NCBI GenBank assembly: GCA_940671915.1 | Contig: CALNVZ010003426.1 | Coordinates: 14,760,642 to 14,824,641 of the forward strand | DNA: 64,000 bases | DNA from: Paracentrotus lividus | Taxonomy: Eukaryota > Echinodermata > Echinoidea > Camarodonta > Echinidae | Reading direction: 5' to 3' | Shown here: in pieces, positions 58,146-64,000 of the stretch | How the letters are laid out: every line of letters starts with the position of its first letter | Numbering within the stretch: position 1 is the stretch's first letter | Notes under the pieces: generated by a model | The model's input: the letters and a program-made list of their open reading frames with translations, nothing else | Databases searched by the model: none | What the model was told of the DNA's origin: nothing | Program-made: the position numbers and the translations under genes

Positions 58146-59150
58146 TTGACTGATAAAGATGAGGATGTTAGTTCTACCAAAGAGAATTTGTTTAGTAGGT
58201 CTGCCTTGTCTAGGATCAGGGCCCATTTCTTTTGGCCAGGAATGCGAAAAGATGTTGCCCAGTATTGCCGAACATGTCATGCGTGCCAGATGGTTGGTAA
58301 ACCACAGCATGTCATTAAGCCAGCTCCATTGGTACCTATTCCGGCTTTTGATGAACCATTCAGCAGAGTGTTGATTGATTGTGTAGGGCCATTGCCGAAG
58401 ACAAGTTCAGGTTGTCAGTATTTGTTGACTGTGATGGACATGTCTACCCGGTTTCCAGAAGCATTCCTTTGAGAAACATAACTGCGAAGTCAGTTATTGA
58501 CGCACTGTTAACTTTCTTCACCAGATAGATCTTCCTGAAGAAGTGCAGTCGGATCAGGGTACCAACTTCATGTCCAACATTCTTTCAGGAAATGATTGTA
58601 TCAGCTTGGTATCCAGCAGTTGAAGTCAACTGCATACCATCCTCAGTCGCAAGGTGCTTTGGAAAGGTACCATCAAACTCTGAAGACAATGATGAAGACA
58701 TATTGCCATGACAACCCCAATGACTGGGACAAGGGGATTCCCCTTTTGCTCTTTGCCACAAGGGATGTTCCAAATGAATCTACAGGATTTAGTCCTTTCG
58801 AATTGGTTTTTGGCCATGAGCCAAGAGGACCATTAAAGTTTGTGAAGGAACAATAACTTCTGTGATGAGCAAAGAGCAGACAAACATGCTAGATTATATC
58901 TCTACTTTCCGTGAGCGTTTAGCGAGAGCGTGCGAAGTCGCAGGTGAGCACCTGCTAAAGTCCCAGAACGCAATGAAAAAGCGTGCTGACAAGAAGGCAA
59001 AAGCGCGTACATTCCAAAGTGGTGATCGAGTCTTGGTATTGCTACCCCTGGAAGGAGATGCATTGAAAGCAAAGTTCTGTGGACCTTACATAGTTCGGGA
59101 AAAGTTGAAAAAATGAGAATTATGTAGTAAGTATGCCTGATCGACGAAAG
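58146..59150 (+). pseudogene. Integrase pseudogene of the Gmr1-like element
   Basis: Contains the second half of the HHCC zinc-binding domain (FFWPGMRKDVAQYCRTCHAC) and the core with first Asp in VLIDCVGPLP (58,377-58,379), second Asp in VQSDQGTNF (58,552-58,554) and Glu in QGALERYHQTLK (58,662-58,664). The spacing is about that of D-D-35-E. A C-terminal GPY/F module follows (AKFCGPYIVREKL, near 59,070-59,105). Frameshifts near 58,470, 58,590 and 58,855 and a stop near 59,115 disable it. Confidence 0.88.
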
Positions 59151-59310
59151 GCTACAAGGTGTGTCACATTAACATGCTAAAAGAGTACCATGGACGAGAG
59201 GCAAATGTTGGCATGTGTTTTGTGCGAGAAAGTCCTGCTGAGATCGAGGTAGAAACTCCTCCGGAAGTGGAGTTCAAATCCGGAATGGTTGCTAGGGTAG
59301 AGAATTCAAG

Positions 59311-60065
59311 GTGCTTGCCAGTCCGGATCTTCTACTGGGCCATTTGTCAGAGTCTGAGAGGCAGGATGTTGTTGGAGTTTCTCATGAATTCCAACCAGTT
59401 TGTAGTGACGGATTGGGATGTGCTACAGAGGTAGTTCATGAAGTTGACATTGGGGAAAGTAGGCCTATCAAGCAAGCCCCGTATAGGTTGCACCCTCATA
59501 AGAAAGCACTCGTGAAAAAAGAGGTAGAATTCACGCTTGCGAACGGTATCATTGAGCCTAGCAAAAGTAATTGGAGCTCTCCCATCGTTCTTGATCCAAA
59601 ATCTGATGGGTCGCAAAGGTTCTGTATCGATTATCGTAGGGTCAATGCTGTTACCAAGACGGACTCATTTCCTCTACCTCGTATTGAAGATTGCATCGAC
59701 CAGGTCGGTAATGCAGCATATGTGAGTAAAATCAATCTCATGAAGGGCTATTGGCAAGTGCCATTGTCACAAGAAGCAAGAGAGATTTCTGCATTCGCTA
59801 CGCGCCGCAAGGTCTTTACCAATGTCGTGTCATGCCGTTCGGCATGAAGAATGTCCCGGCTACGTTTCAGAGGATAGATGAATGGAGTTGTTGCAGGTAA
59901 TGATAATTGGGTTGTGTATATTGATGTTTTGGTGTTCAGCAACACTTGGGATGATCATCTGGGTCATCTCAAGGATCTGTTTGAGAGATTGTTCAAAGCG
60001 GGATTGGTTGTGAATTTAGCGAAGTGTGAGTTTGGTAAGGCAACTGTGACATACGTAGGCCCATG
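59311..60065 (+). pseudogene. Reverse transcriptase pseudogene of the Gmr1-like element
   Basis: Blocks present: RPIKQAPYRLHPHKKALVKK, IEPSKSNWSSPIVLDPKSDG, FCIDYRRVNAVTKTDSFPLP, YVSKINLMKGYWQVPLS, then, after a frameshift near 59,810, MPFGMKNVPATFQRI and, after a further shift, VVYIDVLVFS. The catalytic box is reduced by one Asp. The signature is Ty3/gypsy, not copia. Confidence 0.9.
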
Positions 60066-60713
60066 AGGTAGGCCAGGGCCGCGTTGTTCCTCGACATGCC
60101 AAAGCCCAGGCTATTGTGAACTACACAACCCCGTCCAAAGAAGGAGCTCTTAAGATTTCTTGGAATGTGCGGATTCTACGGAAGTTCGTGCCCAACTTCA
60201 GCGATATCGCCTTGCCCCTCACTGATCTCTTGAAAAGAGGCGTAACCTTTCAGTGGTCGGACGCTTGTGAAGGTGCTTTTCAGAAGTTAAAGCCATTCTG
60301 CTCAGTGACGCGGTGCTTGCTGCACCAGACTTCTCTAAAAACTTTGAGCTAGCCACGGATGCCAGCGACCAAGGAGTCGGTGCTGTTCTTCTTCAACTCG
60401 ATGATGAGGGTCGTCAGAAACCAATCGCGTACCTTCTCAAGAAAACTGGATCGCTACCGACGAAACTATTCTAACGGTGGAGAAAGAGTGCCTGAGCCTT
60501 GTCTTGGCAGTACAACACTTTGCAGTCTACTTGTGTAACGGCAGTGAAGTAACTGTTCATAATGATCACAATCCGCTCACCTTCCTCAGAAAGTTTCGGG
60601 ACAAAAACCAACGTCTGTTTCGTTGGAGCTTGAGCTTACAACCGTATAACTTGAACATAGTGCACATTGCGGGAAAGGACAATGTTTTAGCGGATGCGCT
60701 ATCGAGAGTGTGA
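60066..60713 (+). pseudogene. RT connection and RNase H pseudogene of the Gmr1-like element
   Basis: The connection region reads RRGVTFQW-like as LLKRGVTFQWSDACEGAFQK. RNase H contains ELATDASDQGVGAVLLQLDD (60,350-60,410), MEKECLSLVLAVQHFAVYL, VHNDHNPLTFLRKFRDKNQR and HIAGKDNVLADALSRV, ending at TGA 60,711-60,713. Frameshifts at about 60,065, 60,300 and 60,450 break the frame. RNase H is the last domain, consistent with integrase having been moved upstream. Confidence 0.9.
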
Positions 60714-60735
60714 AGGAGTATACTTTGATCAAAGG

Positions 60736-60950
60736 AAGATGTTAGTAGGTGCCAAGGACAATGTTTCCGCATGCCAAGGACAATGTTAGCGAGTGTCAAG
60801 GACAGTGTTAGCGGGTGCCAAGACAATGTTAGCGGGTGCCAAGGACAGTGTTAGCGGGTGCCAAGGACAATGTTTCCGCGAGCAAAGGACAATGTTAGCG
60901 GGTGCCAAGGACAATGTTAGCGGGCCAAGGAACAATGTTAGCGGGATGCA
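60736..60950 (+). repeat. ~22-bp minisatellite after RNase H
   Basis: About ten units of GCCAAGGACAATGTTAGCGG plus GT. They start about 20 bp after the RNase H stop and closely resemble the last RNase H codons (AAAGGACAATGTTTTAGCGG at about 60,673-60,692). Confidence 0.92.
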
Positions 60951-62032
60951 AATCGCAGCGTAAAACAAATAAACATTCGTTGCTACACTACCCACGAATA
61001 TATCTCATCAGAGCGAACAGTTGATAGAAATAATGGGCTCCCTAAAGCCCTGGAATTGGAACGATCGTCATTATACCTACATATTACTTATCGATATATG
61101 TTGCAGACTAAAAATTCGTGTTTTTTTTTTTTACATTGTATTGTGAAGCTATTTATCTCAAATCTGTCTCCTTATTACTTTTGAAAATGTGCTTGGCAAA
61201 AGCGTTAATGACAGAAAAAAAGGTGTTACTAATAATCAAACACAAACTATGGTGTTTCTATGCAATGTAAATAAAGAAGCTACATGTATGATGAAAAGAA
61301 CAAACAAACTCAGATAAGTTCAACGAGCAGTTCATTGTAGACAAATGGAACCTTCTAGACTGAATTATGATACAGTTATGTTATTTGTTGTTGTTTTTTT
61401 TTTGCAGTTCTATTTTTCTATAGAAGCCAAATTAACATTATTTTTAACTGGATACATTATGTCTAGAACAAAGAGTCGTTCTACTATTTTCATTGGAGAA
61501 AAAATGTTATTCTGCTAAGATTTTATGTGTGTATATATTATTGTATACTTTGTGAAGCCGAAGAGCATAATGCAGACAAGAAGAAAGCATGTTCAGGTTT
61601 GACTGTATAGAGTTGTACATTTATTACATTTACCTATCTTTGTGTGTGTATTTAGAGGAAAGAGAAACTTGTTATGCAGCATAATGCAACGTTCCTGATA
61701 TTACATGTATAAAGTGCCCTTTTTTTCACCTGAGACTATTTACATGGAGATTTACTGTCAGTAATGTTTATTATTAGCTGACCATAAAGAGGACAGGGTT
61801 CAGTGATTGTTTTTCTTTTTTTCTTTTTGATTAGGTTTATTAAAGAATTGGTTAGTTCTTGTTTTCGTTGCAACTTTAAATTCTGACAGTGGTTGATAAA
61901 TATATCGCAACATATCCGTTCATGGTTAATCTTGAGAATAAAAAAGTATGTGTTAATGAAGCATGTGCACATTACCATTGTTCGAAAGTTTTGCCTACAA
62001 CTTTCTCATTTAATGAGGCGGAGTCGTAGAAG
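60951..62032. other. 3' non-coding region of the retroelement or its flank
   Basis: AT-rich, no ORF of interest. A 3' LTR would be expected here, but I find no matching copy upstream of gag. Confidence 0.5.
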
Positions 62033-63084
62033 AATATGTATGCGACTGTACAAGCTAGAATAGATCCAATATGGCCGACAGTTCAGCCTACCATCAACTT
62101 GCTGTTTCATAGAANNNNNNNNNNNNNNNNNNNNNNNNNNNNNNNNNNNNNNNNNNNNNNNNNNNNNNNNNNNNNNNNNNNNNNNNNNNNNNNNNNNNNN
62201 NNNNNNNNNNNNNNNNNNNNNNNNNNNNNNNNNNNNNNNNNNNNNNNNNNNNNNNNNNNNNNNNNNNNNNNNNNNNNNNNNNNNNNNNNNNNNNNNNNNN
62301 NNNNNNNNNNNNNNNNNNNNNNNNNNNNNNNNNNNNNNNNNNNNNNNNNNNNNNNNNNNNNNNNNNNNNNNNNNNNNNNNNNNNNNNNNNNNNNNNNNNN
62401 NNNNNNNNNNNNNNNNNNNNNNNNNNNNNNNNNNNNNNNNNNNNNNNNNNNNNNNNNNNNNNNNNNNNNNNNNNNNNNNNNNNNNNNNNNNNNNNNNNNN
62501 NNNNNNNNNNNNNNNNNNNNNNNNNNNNNNNNNNNNNNNNNNNNNNNNNNNNNNNNNNNNNNNNNNNNNNNNNNNNNNNNNNNNNNNNNNNNNNNNNNNN
62601 NNNNNNNNNNNNNNNNNNNNNNNNNNNNNNNNNNNNNNNNNNNNNNNNNNNNNNNNNNNNNNNNNNNNNNNNNNNNNNNNNNNNNNNNNNNNNNNNNNNN
62701 NNNNNNNNNNNNNNNNNNNNNNNNNNNNNNNNNNNNNNNNNNNNNNNNNNNNNNNNNNNNNNNNNNNNNNNNNNNNNNNNNNNNNNNNNNNNNNNNNNNN
62801 NNNNNNNNNNNNNNNNNNNNNNNNNNNNNNNNNNNNNNNNNNNNNNNNNNNNNNNNNNNNNNNNNNNNNNNNNNNNNNNNNNNNNNNNNNNNNNNNNNNN
62901 NNNNNNNNNNNNNNNNNNNNNNNNNNNNNNNNNNNNNNNNNNNNNNNNNNNNNNNNNNNNNNNNNNNNNNNNNNNNNNNNNNNATGACTGTTCTTTTGAT
63001 TTCGGTGAGTTTGGAATGTGATGTGAGTTTGAAAGTGTGCCGAGGAGGTGTGTAGAGTACGTTCTTCAACCTGATGTATGTAAT
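62033..63084 (+). repeat. ~185-bp direct repeat, right copy, interrupted by a gap
   Basis: Same sequence as 52,614-52,798 with the 869-N gap in its middle. It is followed immediately by the TAACCCTGGG-rich end of the composite insertion. Confidence 0.7.
62115..62983. other. Assembly gap (869 N)
   Basis: The flanks, ending GCTGTTTCATAGAA and starting ATGACTGTTC, are adjacent without a break in the related copy at 52,614-52,798, so the real gap may be close to zero. Confidence 0.99.
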
Positions 63085-63637
63085 AGTTAAGCTAAACTTT
63101 GCTATCAGAATATGAAAATTTAACCCAGGGTTGAACTGAGGAGTTAGACTAGAGTTAAACTACCATTAACCCTAAGTTAAGCTAAACCAGGCTATCAGAA
63201 TATGGGCCATTACCTTCCAAATGAGTTTGATACCATCTGAAGAAGTAGGCCTACAGGGCACACGTATACAATATGTTTCACAAGAAATGGACCACCGACA
63301 AGTACCGACTTTGTGAACTGTCTTCTGGCACCTTAATCAGTTGATACCTATTTGATGACGTAATCTCAAACTGCTTTACGCGAAACTAAAAGTCCGCTCT
63401 TATTACCTATATTACCTCCAAATAGTTTAAAACATATTCCTAAAACAGGATCATTCTATTTTGATAATGAATTTACTATGTTAGTATATTTCACTGTTGT
63501 CTTCTTCTTCTCGAGTCCTTTCTTTCATTTTTTGTTGATTTTAATTCACTTTTGTACACTTTATATATTATTTAATTTGAAGCATGAAATCAAATTCAAC
63601 TCATTTAAGCCAAAATTCAGACCAATTTCATACTTAC

Positions 63638-63853
63638 CATTAAGACAGCAAAGCTGGTGAGATGATCGCATCCACACACAATTGTTTTAGCAGGTACATC
63701 CGAGGAAGGAGAGGGATCACAGCTAGTACTGTCACGTGATCTTAACCCGGATACTGGCAATTCTGAGAGGAGATAGCATCCCTTTTTCGACCAATCACCG
63801 TTTCCCTCACGATACTCATCCCAGAATGAACATATTGGATTCGTATAGTCGGA
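63638..63853 (-). CDS. Second adhesion GPCR gene: GPS exon
   Basis: The minus-strand exon is 216 bp, identical in length to the GPS exon of the first gene. It reads ICSFWDEYREGNGDWSKK and ends CGCDHLTSFAVLM. The frame is open throughout and the H-L-T cleavage triad is intact; Asn before His is replaced by Asp. The differences are substitutions, as expected of a paralog, not indels. Acceptor CCTACAG, donor ATG|GTAAGT. Upstream exons must lie beyond the right edge. Confidence 0.93.
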
Positions 63854-63961
63854 CTGTAGGTAGGTAAAAGATAAGTGGTAAAGAACAATCTTCCTCTATT
63901 GTCCCATGATATCAGCGCCTGAAATGTTATGCTTACATTATTTTGTTTAAGGTGATACTAT

Positions 63962-64000
63962 ACAGGGTGTATCAATAAAAACGGGACAGTTTTGAAAAGT
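63962..64000 (+). repeat. Start of an unidentified insertion at the right edge
   Basis: The intron of the second aGPCR follows the first gene's (GGTGATACTAT) and then changes to ACAGGGTGTATCAATAAAAA, absent from the first gene at 33,700-33,710. It looks like the terminus of a mobile element cut by the window edge. Confidence 0.5.

Larger units (their letters stand above)
56610..60713 (+). mobile_element. Decayed Gmr1-like Ty3/gypsy retroelement (gag-PR-IN-RT-RH)
   Basis: Pieces found in order on the plus strand: gag capsid and zinc knuckle, aspartic protease, integrase with zinc-binding, D-D-E core and GPY/F module, then reverse transcriptase, then RNase H. The protein signatures are Ty3/gypsy, but integrase lies before RT as in Ty1/copia. 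Family knowledge: this order defines Gmr1-like elements, described from deuterostomes. Many frameshifts and stops make it non-functional. Clear LTRs, PBS and PPT were not found. Confidence 0.85.
51664..63207. mobile_element. Large composite insertion bounded by CCCATATTCTGA inverted ends
   Basis: The left end GCCCATATTCTGAAAAGCAG and the complement of the right end (GCCCATATTCTGATAGCCTG) are inverted repeats. Both are followed by runs of degenerate TAACCCTGGGTTAA. They enclose nearly all extra DNA of the second aGPCR's GPS-TM1 intron. Whether one transposon inserted and then collected the Gmr1-like element, or two separate copies flank it, cannot be told by eye. Confidence 0.55.

Noticed and set aside
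62036..63069. Long ORFs (339 and 320 codons) on both strands
   Set aside because: They run through 869 N; only a few real codons stand at each end.
52614..63084. The 185-bp direct repeats as LTRs of the Gmr1-like element
   Set aside because: They do not adjoin gag or the RNase H end and are far shorter than the flanking non-coding DNA; no primer-binding site was seen. Kept only as a direct repeat of unknown nature.

Overview
The window looks like intron-rich, AT-rich nuclear DNA from a marine invertebrate, most likely a deuterostome and possibly an echinoderm. The reasons are spliced genes with GT-AG introns, tRNA-derived SINEs ending in (ATT)n, many foldback and MITE-like DNA elements, and a Ty3/gypsy-type retroelement whose integrase lies upstream of reverse transcriptase (the Gmr1-type order described from deuterostomes). 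The species cannot be named from sequence alone.

The main gene is an adhesion G-protein-coupled receptor on the plus strand, 4,232-40,862, for which I could build 17 coding exons. Every exon joins the next in a compatible phase, giving about 1,178 residues. From N to C it encodes three fibronectin type III domains, one Ig domain, an N-glycosylated segment that may be SEA-like, a degenerate hormone-receptor-like (HRM) module, a GAIN domain, a GPS autoproteolysis motif with the HLT cleavage triad, seven transmembrane helices and a Ser/Thr-rich cytoplasmic tail. The signal peptide and first exon(s) are not identified. A second receptor gene of the same family lies on the minus strand at the right (GPS exon 63,638-63,853, TM1 exon 51,485-51,600, TM2-4 exon 50,633-50,916). 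Its exons have exactly the same lengths as in the first gene, its N-terminal exons lie beyond the right edge, and its TM4-7 exons are not visible to the left of an assembly gap.

The middle is dominated by a very large inverted duplication. About 15,930-27,970 is the reverse complement of 29,999-41,965, and the spacer (27,969-29,641) is a direct copy of 14,216-15,889. The left arm carries mirror images of seven receptor exons, broken mainly by single-base insertions and deletions, while the right-arm exons are clean. A 25-N gap sits at the outer edge. The most economical reading is a long-read gap-filling or hairpin artefact inside the 13,751-32,936 intron, but a real palindrome cannot be excluded.

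The introns are packed with mobile DNA: a SINE split by a 2.4-kb foldback element that itself holds two further elements; 2-kb foldbacks sitting in (TA)n; Tc1-like non-autonomous elements with TA target sites, one nested inside another TIR element; a family built of GACGTC-centred palindromes; and small MITEs, one with a precise empty site in the paralogous gene. The 51.6-63.2 kb intron of the second receptor holds a decayed Gmr1-like element (gag, protease, integrase, RT, RNase H) followed by a minisatellite that seems to have grown out of the last codons of its RNase H. The 43.9-50.2 kb interval has no gene I can support.
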